DNA of 10,462 nucleotides from Magnaporthiopsis rhizophila (GCA_003049465.1 PYSS01000267.1:1-10462), one strand, 5' to 3'. Shown: positions 1 to 8,496, numbered from the stretch's first letter. Numbers and translations: made by a program. Notes: a model not told the origin generated them from the sequence alone.

Positions 1-299
1 ATTTATAATAAATAATAAGGTTATAATAAATATGCCGAATAATTTAGTAATATTTCGGAATATTATTTGCAAACCTTATTATAAATCGAAAAAGTAACGA
101 ATAATAAATCCATAAAAATAGCCGGAATTATTTAAATATCCAGCCCTAATTTAACCGCAACTCCGAAAATATCCTTATAAAAATATAAAATAATAAATTA
201 ATAGTTTAATAAATACCAGTAAAAATAATTTAAAAATCGGAAAATTACCGCTATTATTTTCGTATTAATAAAAAAAAACTATACAGGGCATTTAAGCTA
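1..299. other. AT-rich stretch without a recognisable gene
   Basis: Mostly A/T with scattered CCG and CGG triplets, like the mutated relics elsewhere in the window. Bases 14-22 and 72-80 are a perfect 9-bp inverted pair, with a second 5-bp pair (35-39 with 54-58) nested inside, so 14-80 could fold as an imperfect hairpin. It is probably the upstream part of the Copia relic that follows, but no residues here prove it. Confidence 0.4.
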
Positions 300-785
300 T
301 TAGCACTTTTAATTATTGCACTAATTATTATATTAACCGATAAACCGGCACCCAGATAATATAAATAATTTTCACATAATTCCAAGGTAATAATTACCCT
401 AATAGCATTTATAAATGCAAAAAAAACGGAGTTTATAAATTTAGCATTTTATTACCGGCAAAATAAAAAAATTATAACCCTAAGCAACCCTTTTAAACAG
501 TTTAACCAAAATAAAATTAGCAATTTGCTGATTAATAATATAATTAAAGCAATTAAACAAAACCCAAATCGATAAATTAATAAAAAAATATATAATATGG
601 ATGGTTAAAAATATTAAAAAATAAATTCGAATTTTTATAAAAAATTAAAATTAATAATATAAAAATATAATAATTGGAAAAAATTAACATTATTTATTTA
701 ATCCCCGATAATTATATAATATAATTAATGCTTAATTTTTATGCTTATATTAATATTTATAATTATAAAAAATTAGCTAATAATA
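300..785 (+). pseudogene. Ty1/Copia pol relic, region leading into reverse transcriptase (left copy)
   Basis: Frame 3 reads as a decayed Copia polyprotein. It is open for 68 codons (369-572) with no start codon. Residues FINAKKTEFINL (408-443) resemble the conserved block before Copia RT. FYKKLKLII (633-659), a stop and KYNNW (663-677) then correspond to the usual 'SRLVVQAYN' region, and SP at 702-707 to the 'LTQSPT' motif that opens RT. Stops at 573, 660, 699 and later are TAA or TAG, as expected from CAA, CGA or TGG after C-to-T or G-to-A change. Homology to the right-hand Copia relic stops abruptly at 785, before the RT catalytic blocks, so the piece is truncated. Bases 1-299 are probably more of the same relic but show no motif I can name. 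The family call rests on motif order and on overlap with the clearer relic at 9215-10462. Confidence 0.6.
693..785 (+). repeat. 93-bp perfect inverted repeat, left arm
   Basis: These 93 bases equal the reverse complement of 10370-10462 with no mismatch. The right arm runs off the window end, so the full length is unknown. On the inner side the first difference (786 against 10369) is T versus C, after which similarity ends. The arm encodes the start of Copia RT and contains several in-frame stops (for example 699-701) shared by both copies. Confidence 0.95.
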
Positions 786-1260
786 TAAATAGAGCGGCTG
801 TTTTAAAAATATAGGATATTACAGTTTTAATAAAAGTGTATAATAATAATAAAAAAAGAAATATAAGGAAATTTAGGGGCATATATTTAAAAAATTATAA
901 TGTTATTTTTTACAGTATTTTATTTGTTATTTTTATTAATTATAAAGAGTATGGTTCTATATTATATTATGTTATATTTTTAAAATTTGCTACTTTTAAT
1001 TATAAAAACAAATCGATTTATTGCAATTCCTAGCTTTTTTTTATTTTTGATTTTATTTTACTATTTCTTATTCCTAATTATTATTATATTAAAATCAATA
1101 AAATTTTCCAAAGCCCTCTTTGGCTAATTTTTAGTTATAATATTTACAGGATTATTTGTTTTTACAATTTACCGAATTTTATTAATCTTTTAACCCTTAT
1201 AAAACTTGCAAAAAACCATAATATTTATTATAAAGCATTTTATTATTATAATTATTAAAA
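786..1260. other. AT-rich interval, possible unidentified minus-strand coding relic
   Basis: No intact gene. A 65-codon plus-strand frame at 836-1033 is rich in Ile, Tyr and Phe and looks like chance in AT-rich DNA. On the minus strand, one frame from about 1212 down to 840 keeps its phase and reads as charged, amphipathic sequence broken only by TAA and TAG. Recognisable short pieces include RGLWKILLILI and LGIRNSKIKSKIKKS (both around 1010-1120), which look more protein-like than the other frames. I cannot assign it to a family. It begins where the left Copia relic is cut off. Confidence 0.3.
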
Positions 1261-1283
1261 ATAACTATTGCATATAACAGGGT

Positions 1284-1353
1284 AACCTACCTTATAACCC
1301 TTATACCAGTTAAAGCATAACCGACCTTATAACCCTTATACCAGTTACAGCTA
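1284..1353. repeat. Two tandem 35-bp units
   Basis: Units 1284-1318 and 1319-1353 share the core CCTTATAACCCTTATACC and differ at a few positions, mainly CCTAC against CCGAC near the start and the last bases. The segment GTTAAAGCATA in the first unit recurs near 1420. This begins a less AT-rich block of short repeats that is interrupted by the Gypsy element and resumes at 8711. Confidence 0.85.
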
Positions 1354-1489
1354 AATTATATAATTAATTTAAGGCTAGGGTACGTACCTGGCCTACCCTG
1401 CACCTTCTGTACACTTGGTTAAAGCATATGGTTAATTGTGCAAGGCACCTACCCCGCAAAGGTGGGGCATACAACCTACCTTATAAGGG
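1354..1489. repeat. Degenerate short repeats around CTACC motifs
   Basis: The block holds several variants of CTACC followed by CTGC, CCGC or TTAT (near 1390, 1449 and 1476), plus a CCCC...GGGG inverted pair near 1452-1467. The last 22 bases before the Gypsy insertion (1473-1494) match 8716-8737 at 20 of 22 positions. With the insertion removed they form two tandem 27-bp units. No coding frame is visible. Confidence 0.55.
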
Positions 1490-1494
1490 CTGTG
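1490..1494. repeat. Target-site duplication of the Gypsy element, left copy
   Basis: CTGTG directly precedes the left LTR. The base-for-base partner TTGTG (8706-8710) follows the right LTR. The single difference is C/T, matching the mutation type seen throughout. Five bases is the usual length for Ty3/Gypsy integration. Confidence 0.85.
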
Positions 1495-1526
1495 TGTTAC
1501 AACCACAGCTGGCAGGGGACAGAAGG

Positions 1527-1545
1527 GCTGGGGCTAACCCCCAGC
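1527..1545 (+). other. GC stem-loop in the 5' LTR
   Basis: GCTGGGG (1527-1533) pairs perfectly with CCCCAGC (1539-1545) around a 5-base loop. The same stem is intact in the 3' LTR (8289-8307), where only the loop has changed (C to T), although neighbouring bases there are heavily mutated. Function unknown; it may belong to LTR transcript structure. Confidence 0.7.
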
Positions 1546-1630
1546 GGGACGCTTTTACCCCGCAGTTATAAAAGCCAAAGGCCGAATAACCGAGGCCAGA
1601 AAGGAATCACATAATTAAGCATTTACCTAA

Positions 1631-1706
1631 GCACGGGTGATATGTTTGCTATAAATATAGCAGATATAGCACGGTGATATGTTTGTTATAAACATAACAA
1701 ACATAA
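1631..1706 (+). repeat. Two 38-bp direct repeats inside the 5' LTR
   Basis: Units begin GCACGGGTGATATG (1631) and GCACGGTGATATG (1669). Each contains a small palindrome of the form GCTATAAATATAGC or GTTATAAACATAAC. The same pair occurs in the 3' LTR at 8393-8468. Repeated palindromes upstream of a TATA-like motif could be protein-binding sites of the LTR promoter, which is inference only. Confidence 0.75.
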
Positions 1707-1734
1707 TACAAATATGGTATAAAGATTTACGGGT

Positions 1735-1759
1735 ATATAAAGGAGGGTTTCCTTTATAT
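1735..1759 (+). promoter_or_regulatory. TATA-like motif within a 10-bp palindrome, 5' LTR
   Basis: TATATAAA (1734-1741) is a good TATA box candidate for the LTR promoter. It overlaps a stem of ATATAAAGGA (1735-1744) with TCCTTTATAT (1750-1759). In the 3' LTR the A-T pair 1741/1753 is a G-C pair, so pairing is kept in both copies. Assignment as promoter is by motif and position only. Confidence 0.5.
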
Positions 1760-1943
1760 TAGGTAATTTTAACGGAGGCTTCGGTATTAGTTAACCTAAA
1801 TTAGCTCCAAGGCACCTCTTTGGGCAAATAATTAAAACCTTTATTATTATCCTAGTTCCAGTACAAGCAATTTTGTGGAAATGTTACTATTTAGCACCTT
1901 TTTTAGCGTATTTTACCCTAAAAGCAAAAAACCGTTTGTAATA

Positions 1944-1963
1944 TTTTGATTGATCCTGTTTAG
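1944..1963 (+). other. Expected primer-binding site position (primer tRNA not identified)
   Basis: The first bases after the 5' LTR are where the primer tRNA should anneal. TGATTGATCCTG starts at 1947; if TGA was TGG before a G-to-A change it could pair with a tRNA CCA end. I cannot name the tRNA. Confidence 0.25.
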
Positions 1964-1982
1964 TATTTACCGAAGGTAATGA

Positions 1983-2906
1983 GCAGTAGCAATTATATTA
2001 ATTGCAAGCAAAAAACCCAAGGGTATTATTATTGCTGGAAAATTGTATAATAACCTTTCGGCGGTTATATAAGCATTTATTACAAAGGTCGAAAAATTTA
2101 AAGGAGTTTAAACCGAGCTTTATATTGCTGTTAAGTTTTACAAATTTTTTTTGCCTAATAAATATAATAGGAAGAAAAGTAAAATTAAAATGTTCATAAC
2201 CAAATATAAAGGGTACTTTTTATTTTATTAAGATTATTTTTAGCGAGAAAAGCAGAAAATTGCTTATATAATTATATACCTGGATAGTAAGGTTAAGGAT
2301 TGGTTCGAACCTATTTGGTTTAATTATTTAAAGGGGCATAATAAGTCCAAAGAAAAAATTAAACTGGTATTTGCCGATTTTGAAAAGTTTGGCAAAAAGG
2401 TTACTAAAATTTTCGGATAAATCGATAAAAAACGGGTAATCGAAAAAAAGTTGCTTTAATTTTGGCAAAAAAGCCCCGTATTAATTTATATTTCCAAATT
2501 TTAATAATTGGTTAATAAGTTTAATTAAACAGAGAATACTAAAATAACCCAGTTTTATTAGGGGTTAAAAAATAATATAAAAAATAAGCTGTTTAAATAG
2601 GAATAATTTAAAATTTTTATTAATTATATTATTATAACCGTTTATATTAATAATAAACTATACAAATGCTGCCTCGAGAAAAAAGTTTAGCAAACCAAAC
2701 CAATAATGCAAAATAATAAAACTAATCAAAAAAAAGCAAAATAATAATAATTTATGGTTTATAATATATACTTTAAATTTATAAATTTTAGTACTGGAAT
2801 TATATACCAGCAAAAAAAACAAAAATATATCAGGTTCAAAAACCCAAAGGATAGGAAATATTTTAAATGTGGGAAAAAAGGATATATTAAAAAAAACTGT
2901 TCGTAA
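1983..2906 (+). pseudogene. gag: gag relic of the Gypsy element (capsid and zinc knuckle)
   Basis: Frame 3 carries a broken Gag, the structural protein that would assemble the particle and bind the element RNA. The N-terminal part (2001-2190) reads as helix-like, charged sequence. The capsid core holds KVKDWFEP (2289-2312) followed by IWFNYL, the usual fungal Gypsy Gag signature, then ADFEKFGKK, IDKKRVIEKKLL and a TQFY-stop-GLK block typical of the retrotransposon gag domain. A CCHC knuckle lies at 2859-2900 but now reads YFKCG...GY...NC: its first Cys and its His are Tyr. Many stops are TAA or TAG at positions where the family has Gln, Trp or Arg. The true start is unclear: ATG at 1979 is in another frame, and ATG at 2190 is in frame but too far in. 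The phase is unbroken from 2001 to 2903, so decay here is almost purely by transition. Confidence 0.85.
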
Positions 2907-4249
2907 AAAAACCGATAAATAGCTGTTTTTTGCTAAAAAAATGCGCCAAAGGGATATAATTTTACAATTCCGGTTTTATTTAAAATAATATAATAAACGA
3001 AAAAAAAAGCCTATATTTTGAAGCATTATTCAGCTGAATTTATTATTTTAATAAAAACTGTATAATTTATTACTCCGATAAAAAAGCTATAAAGTATTAC
3101 CCAAAACGATAAATTATTATAATATAATAAATTGATCAATCCTGCATTAATAATAAAAAAAAGGTTGGAATAATTATTAATTTTATAATATTTAAAAAAA
3201 AAAATAGTATAATAGCGCATATTTCGAAAAAATTTAAAAAATAAAACAGGGAATTTAAAAAGCTAGCCTAGTGCAAAAATATATTAAATATTTCGGTTAA
3301 TAATTCCAAGGAAAATTTAAATATAAATGCAGAAACGGAACAATTTTTGGGCCAAATATATTTGTTATAAGCCCAGAAAAAAAAGCTAAATTTGATAGGA
3401 TTTTGAAAAGCTGCAAAGGCAAATTTCAATAATAAAAAACCCAGCAAAAAATAATATATTATTAATTTTAAAAAATTTTAGCAAAAATTTAACCAATGGT
3501 TAATTAATATAAGAAAATAATCTTTTATAACCAAAAAAAAATACGAAAAATGTATATTTTATTTAGGTTTTCGGAAATAAACTAATAATTTTGGGGCTAG
3601 CCTAAGCTTATCGGCGGTTTGGTGCACAAAAAAATAGCACAAAACGATAAAAAAAAGCCCTTGGATTGGTTAAAAAATAATTAATTAATTATTTATTACA
3701 GGGCATTATTTAAAAATATTCCGAACCTAAATTAGCGGTTAGCATAATTATATGTGTTAAATTATAAAAATATAAATTTTAATGCAGGTTATTATAACGA
3801 ATTTTTTTAGGCCAAATATTTGTATAATAATTATAAATAATATATAATTAAAAAATTAAAACATAATTTTTTCCCATAAAAAAAAGAAAAAGGGCCAGTA
3901 TAATATTTATAATAAAAATACCAATTTCCGAAATGGTAAATAGCAAAAATAAGCTACAAAAATTTTGCAGCAATTTTTAAATTATTGCTAATATATTTTA
4001 TAATATGTATGGCAGAAATTTTTATATACCGGATATGCAAAAAACCGGAATATAAAATCCATATAAAAAAAAAGCGCAGGTTTAAACGGATAAATTTATT
4101 TGTTTAATAAAAGCAACCGGGGATCGGAAAAGGGCATTTTAAACAAAAAATTAAAAAATCCACCCAAAAAAAGGGCACAGATAAAATAATAGCAATCAGC
4201 AAAAACCTTAATAATAATAATTAATAACCAATATAAGTATATTAAAATA
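2907..4249 (+). other. Gypsy internal region between gag and protease, heavily decayed
   Basis: About 1.3 kb between the zinc knuckle and the first recognisable protease residues. It must hold the gag tail and any linker, but each plus-strand frame is broken by frequent stops and I can name no motif. The phase changes from frame 3 (gag) to frame 1 (protease and RT) somewhere in here or soon after. That is either an original gag-pol frameshift or a later indel. A minus-strand 64-codon frame at 3026-3220 is hydrophobic, low in complexity and most likely a chance reading. Confidence 0.5.
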
Positions 4250-4419
4250 ATAATATATTAAAAAAGGCAAAAAATAAAAATCATAATTAATTGCAAAGCC
4301 TAAAAAAATTATTTTTCCCTAAAAATGGTAAAAAGGTACAATATTTTAACGTATTAAAAAAAAACCATATAATTTTATAATAATAAAATAAAAACCAATT
4401 ATATTTAACAAAAAAAAAC

Positions 4420-4600
4420 GATATTAAAATTGATCAATTTAAATTTTAACTTTTGGGAAAATTTTGCAAAATAATTTTAAATATTATAAATATAAAAAGG
4501 GAAAACCTGATTTTAAGTTTTCCATAGCTTAAAAAGTATAACCCTTTAATAAATTAGGTTACCGAACAAATTTAATAAAGAAAATTGTTATTAACCAGTA
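4420..4600 (+). other. Protease C-terminal part (pol domain)
   Basis: Frame 1 reads ENLILSFP, a stop, then LKKYNPLINW (4501-4557). This matches the end of retroviral-type aspartic proteases in Gypsy elements, where 'D-ILG-WL-KYNP-IDW' is usual. G is S, W is a stop and D is N, all transitions. I could not find the catalytic D-S/T-G-A motif upstream, so the N-terminal half is either destroyed or in another phase. Confidence 0.55.
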
Positions 4601-4776
4601 AAAAAGCCTAATAATTACGGGCCTTGAATAATAAAAATTGGATACCAGAAAGGGTAGCTGCAATAGCAGCAAAATATAACAATTAACCCTAATAAACCAT
4701 ACTAACCAAAATATTAATAAATACGGATATAAATAAACCTAATAAACAGAAAATTATTAAGGATAAATTTAAAAAT

Positions 4777-5700
4777 GTTCCTGAAAAATACCATAAATAT
4801 TGGAAATTGTTCCAGAAAAATTTGGAAATAATATTACCGAAATATGGACCGTTTAATTATAAGATTAAGCTTAAACCGGAAGTACAATTTAAATACCAAA
4901 AGCTGTATCGATTAAACTTTTGGCAAAAAAAGCTATTATAAAAATAATTAAAGGAAAAAATTAGGAAAAAATTTACCAGATTTTTTAATTTTCCTGTGGG
5001 ATACGGAATTTTGTTTATTTTCAAAAAAATAGGGAAAAACGGATATATATCGATTATTATCCGCTAAATTAAAAAATAATAAAGGATCGGTATCCTTTAT
5101 TTTTAATTAATAAGTTTAAAAATAAGCTTGGAAAAAAATTGATAATTTATAGCCCTAAATTTATGCAAAATTTATAGCTTATTAAGGATTAAAAAGGGTA
5201 ATAAATAAAAAACCGCTTTTCGAATCAAGTTTGAAATTTTCGAATTGTTAGTAATAATTTTCGGATTTACCAATGCACCAGCTATATTTTAATAAATAAT
5301 TAACCATATATTACAAAAATATTTTGATATTTTTGTCCTTATATACCTGAATAATATTTTAATCTTTTTAAATATATTGGAAAAATATAAATAATATATG
5401 CATAAAATATTACAAAAATTGCAAAATATAAAGCTTTTGGTTAACCCGGATAAATATATATAGCATTTTTTAAAAATAATTTTTTTCAAATTTGTTATTG
5501 GATAAAAAAAAGTTCGGATAAAACCCAAAAAGGTACAGGCGGTAAAAAATTAATTTATATTTATTATAGTTAAAAAAATACAAGATTTTTTAGGGTTTTT
5601 AAATGTTTACCGAAAATTTATCCGAAATTTTAGCAAAAAGGTTATATTATTTATGGATTTTACCAAAAATAACACCCAGTTTTATTAGGGGATATAAAAA
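4777..5700 (+). other. Reverse transcriptase domain (pol), catalytic site lost
   Basis: RNA-templated DNA synthesis domain in frame 1. Visible blocks are VPEKYH (4777-4794), then PEVQFKYQKLYRLN (from about 4876), FPVGYGILFIFKK (near 4990-5030), FGFTNAPAIF (about 5260-5290), and the active-site block IYLNNILIF (5341-5367), where the family has YLDD. Both aspartates (5350-5355) are AAT. DFLGFLNVYRKFIRNFS (5584-5634) is the thumb and connection signature. The length is normal for the family. Loss of both metal-binding Asp residues alone would abolish activity. Confidence 0.92.
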
Positions 5701-5739
5701 TAAATAACCTTTAAATTGCTAAAAAAAGCTATTATCCAA

Positions 5740-6120
5740 ATACCGGTACTGGTAATACCAAACCCAGAAAATTTTTTTAAAATTAAGGTTAATATATTGG
5801 ATTTTGCTATTAAAAAATAGCTGGAATAATAAAATGATTAAAAAAAGTTACACCTTTATACATTTTTTTGCAAAAATTAAATAAACCTAAGCTAAATTAC
5901 CAAATTTATAATAAAAAGCTCCTTATTATTATTAAAATTTTGGAAAAATAAAGGGTATATTTGTACAAAACTAATTATCAAATTATAATATACACCGATC
6001 ACAAAAACCTATCACAATTTATTATTAACCAAATACTAAATAAAAAATAAATCCAATAAAACCAATTTTTTTAAAATTATAATTTCCGAATTAAGGTTAA
6101 AAAAAGGTTAAAAAATGGCC
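5740..6120 (+). other. RNase H domain (pol), frameshifted
   Basis: VNILDFAI (5788-5811) corresponds to the usual VDASDFAIG start; the first catalytic Asp is AAT (5791-5793). The second landmark YTDHKNL (5991-6011) is intact but lies in frame 3 because one base is missing from the A-run 5872-5876. Downstream, the DALSR-like end reads NALN (about 6126). The domain would degrade RNA in the RNA-DNA hybrid in an active element. Confidence 0.88.
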
Positions 6121-6215
6121 AAACAAATGCATTAAACTATTAATTAAATTATTAAATAAATATATTATTAAAAATATGCACAGTTTTGGCCAAAAAACCA
6201 AACAAATCCCTAATT

Positions 6216-7340
6216 TTAGCGCAGCGGGCATTGGCCAAAATAACCCAACAAAAAATTTAAACCCCAGAAAAAATCCAGCTGGTTTATAACTAAATAACTA
6301 ATAAATACCAGGGGGTTATTAAAACCTAAAAAAAGTTTTGGCAGTATTACAGATTTATAAAAATTTATACCAAAATATAAAATATAATTAAAAATTATAA
6401 AAATTATGCAAAAAATAAAATTAGCAGGCATAAATCTTATGGATTATTATAACCTTTGCCAGCATTTAGCAAAATATAGCAAAAAATTACAACAAATTTT
6501 GTTACAAAATTGCCTAAATTAAAAAAATCTTTTATAAATATTTAATATAATAATATTATGGTAATAATTAACCAATTTATCAAATATATTATATATTTAC
6601 CGTTTAAAAAAAATGCAAAAGTTATAAATTTAATTTATATTTTTATCCGGAATATAATTGTGAAACACAAAATACCGAACTGTATAATTTTAAACCAAAA
6701 TAAACTGTTTAATAGCAAATTTTGGAAATAATTTATAGCTAATTTAGGCGTAAAATATGCCTTTTTTACAATTTATTATTTTTAAACAGATAGGCAAACA
6801 AAATAAACAAACCAAACCATAAAATAATATTTATATTATTTTGTTAATTATAAATAAAATAACTGGGTATAATTATTTTTTATAATATAATTTGCTTATA
6901 ATAGTTTAATATATAAAAATATAGGAATTATACCGTTTTGTACAAATTACGGATATATATTTATGGTGTATAAAAAACCCAGGGCAGAATTATATGCCTT
7001 AGCAGCAAAAATATAGGTAAAAAAGTTTACCAAATTGCACAAAAACCTCCAAATAAAGCTAAAAAAGTTGCAACAGCGCATATTTATACAGGCTAATAAA
7101 AAAAGGATTAAAAAACCAACTTTTAAGGAAAAAAATAACGTTTATTTTTTTCGATGCAATATTAAAATAAAATAACCAAATAATAAGCTAAATTATAAAA
7201 AATTGGGACCGTTTAAAATTTTAAAAAGGGTTTTCGATATTAATTACAAATTTTAGTTGCTATTAACCATAAAAAACCATCCGATTTTTTATATCGATTT
7301 GTTTAAACCAGCACCACCAGGGTTTAAAAGTAACAAATTA
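6216..7340 (+). other. Integrase domain (pol), catalytic triad lost
   Basis: Frame 3 throughout. The zinc-binding region shows NKYQGVIKT and later NYKNYAKNK, where the two conserved Cys codons (6396-6398 and 6405-6407) are TAT, Tyr. In the DDE core, the first Asp (expected in 'xDFVTGLP') is AAT at 6495-6497, the second (expected in 'SDR') is AAC at 6693-6695, and the Glu (expected in 'DGQTER') is AAA at 6801-6803. FIKY-YLP, KFW and AYNS blocks confirm alignment. The GPFKILKRV (about 7206) and HPIFYIDLF (about 7275) blocks mark the C-terminal GPY/F-like region. Confidence 0.92.
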
Positions 7341-7364
7341 ATAAAAATCGATCCAAAATAAAAG

Positions 7365-7475
7365 TACAAAATCGAAAAAATTTTGGACAAAAAAATTATT
7401 AACAGAACCAAATATTATTTGGTTAAATAGGCAGGATACAGAATTAAAAAAAGCATTTGGGAAAAAAAAAAAATT
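7365..7475 (+). other. C-terminal chromodomain of pol
   Basis: Frame 3 reads YKIEKILDK (7365-7391), then TKYYLVK, a stop at 7428-7430, AGY, then SIWE ending at 7463. This matches the chromodomain pattern Y-V-E-I-L, YLVKWxGY, STWE. The TAG replaces the first aromatic-cage Trp (TGG to TAG). In chromoviruses this domain follows integrase and steers insertion towards particular histone marks, often heterochromatin. After WE a run of twelve A bases hides the exact domain end. Confidence 0.85.
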
Positions 7476-7535
7476 TAAAAGGTGCGCCAAAAGCTTTTAA
7501 AAAGTATTAACGGAAGGTTTTTGGTAAAAAATTAA

Positions 7536-8240
7536 TATTAGTGCCAAAATTCGGATTTTGGCTCGAAATGCCAGTATTAGGGTAATTTATCTGATTAAAA
7601 TAGGGCTAACAAATTAAGATTAGGGGTTGCCCTATAATTGGCCTAATTTGGAGATAACGGAGGAAAATCGGGAACCAGCAAGTTTGGGGGCGCGGTAAGG
7701 GCCTATATAGCTGCCTTTTTGGTTTTCTCCTGCTTAATCCGCTCCAGTTTTTTAATGCTGCTGATCCTGTAACGGATTGTGCGGGTTAATTTTTTATACT
7801 ATTATTTTTTTTATTTACAAAAATACTCGATTTTTACGTTTATCGACCAATGTTTTTTTTTTGCAGCTTTTAGCTTTTTTTTATATAAATGTGCTAAATG
7901 CTATAGGTAAAATGGTGTTTGGAAAACGGGCCCAGAACGTTATAATAAAAACGCCCGAAACAAATGCACCGGTTGTAATACGAACGGTTGCGCAAGGATG
8001 CATTACAATAAACAAAACCGTCGGCCTTACAATTGGAACAAAAAGGTATAATAATAAAAAATAAAATAATAAAAATAAAAAGGTTATTTTAATGAACGGT
8101 TAAAAATGCCGGTTTATACTTTTGTATCCGACCAGTTATTTTGTTAAAAAGGAATAAGAACGGGAGATGTTGAGAAAAAAAAAGTATTTACCACTGACAA
8201 AAGGAAGGGGCTGCAGGTTTTGGCCAAAAAAATTTGGCTT
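7536..8240 (+). other. 3' untranslated region of the Gypsy element
   Basis: About 700 bases between the end of pol and the purine tract. It is less AT-rich than pol and keeps CpG-containing stretches. GCCAAAAT (7543-7550) and ATTTTGGC (7555-7562) form a perfect 8-bp stem with a TCGG loop, just after pol. A 95-codon plus frame at 7777-8064 starts at GTG and is hydrophobic then Thr/Val-rich; I do not recognise it. Another plus frame (7863-8060) holds two CxxC pairs (KCAKC and KCTGC) with one internal TAA, and a minus frame (7783-7703) holds a short Lys/Glu-rich helix-like run. Any of these could be a degraded extra ORF, but none is convincing. Confidence 0.5.
7543..7562 (+). other. 8-bp perfect stem-loop downstream of pol
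   Basis: GCCAAAAT pairs with ATTTTGGC around TCGG. It lies a few dozen bases after the chromodomain. Its survival as a perfect stem in mutated sequence is notable, but there is no second copy here to test it. Confidence 0.5.
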
Positions 8241-8251
8241 AGGAGGGGAGA
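8241..8251 (+). other. Polypurine tract
   Basis: AGGAGGGGAGA, ending five bases before the 3' LTR. This is the expected site and composition for the plus-strand DNA synthesis primer of an LTR retrotransposon. Confidence 0.75.
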
Positions 8252-8288
8252 TCTGATGTTACAATTATAATTGGCAGGGGATAAAAGG

Positions 8289-8307
8289 GCTGGGGTTAAC
8301 CCCCAGC
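8289..8307 (+). other. GC stem-loop in the 3' LTR
   Basis: Counterpart of 1527-1545 with both 7-base arms unchanged and a single C-to-T in the loop. Confidence 0.7.
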
Positions 8308-8392
8308 AGAATGCTTTTACCCCGCAGTTATAAAAGCCAAAGGCCGAATAACCGAGGCCAGGAAGGAGTTATATAATTAGGTATTTATTTAA

Positions 8393-8468
8393 GCACGGGT
8401 GATATATTTGTTATAAATATAACAGATATAGCACGGTGATATGTTTGCTATAAATATAGCAAATATAA
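8393..8468 (+). repeat. Two 38-bp direct repeats inside the 3' LTR
   Basis: Counterpart of 1631-1706 with the same arrangement. Some palindrome positions differ by transitions (for example GCTATAAATATAGC is now in the second unit). Confidence 0.75.
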
Positions 8469-8496
8469 CACAAATATGGTATGAAGATTTACGGGT

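Larger units (their letters stand above)
1495..1943 (+). repeat. 5' LTR of the Gypsy element
   Basis: Starts TGTTACA and ends TGTAATA; the end was presumably TGTAACA before a C-to-T change, giving complementary 7-bp termini. It aligns without gaps to 8257-8705 at a constant offset of 6762. My hand count is about 58 mismatches, all C/T or G/A. In the first 70 bases every difference has C or G here and T or A in the right LTR; in the last 150 bases the bias is reversed. Internal structure: a GCTGGGG...CCCCAGC stem, two 38-bp direct repeats, and a TATA-like motif within a palindrome. Confidence 0.95.
4250..7535 (+). pseudogene. pol: pol relic of the Gypsy element (PR-RT-RH-IN-chromodomain)
   Basis: This is the decayed replication polyprotein. 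Protease C-terminal residues, RT and the first half of RNase H are in frame 1. At the A-run 5872-5876 one base has been lost, and the rest of RNase H, integrase and chromodomain continue in frame 3 to about 7475 without another phase change. Domain order is Ty3/Gypsy. Dozens of in-frame stops occur, nearly all explained by CAA, CAG, CGA or TGG losing C or G. Acidic residues are systematically amidated (D to N) or turned basic (E to K), the result of GA to AA changes. The C-terminal end is uncertain: the A-run after 7461 may hold another indel, so the stop lies somewhere in 7476-7535. No product can be made. Confidence 0.9.

Noticed and set aside
2002..2199. 65-codon plus-strand frame starting at TTG
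   Set aside because: It overlaps the gag relic in another phase, and the gag frame gives the recognisable family motifs.
2302..2312. GGTTCGAACC, resembling a tRNA B box
   Set aside because: It encodes the conserved WFEP of gag, and no A box or cloverleaf surrounds it.
5289..5528. 79-codon minus-strand frame
   Set aside because: Antisense to the RT active-site region, with hydrophobic low-complexity content expected from AT-rich DNA.
6216..6431. 71-codon minus-strand frame
   Set aside because: Antisense to the integrase zinc-binding region; no family signature.
7777..8064. 95-codon plus-strand frame starting at GTG as a real gene
   Set aside because: No ATG, no recognised domain, abrupt change in composition within the frame, and it lies in the 3' region of a dead transposon. 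Kept only as a note in the 3' region entry.
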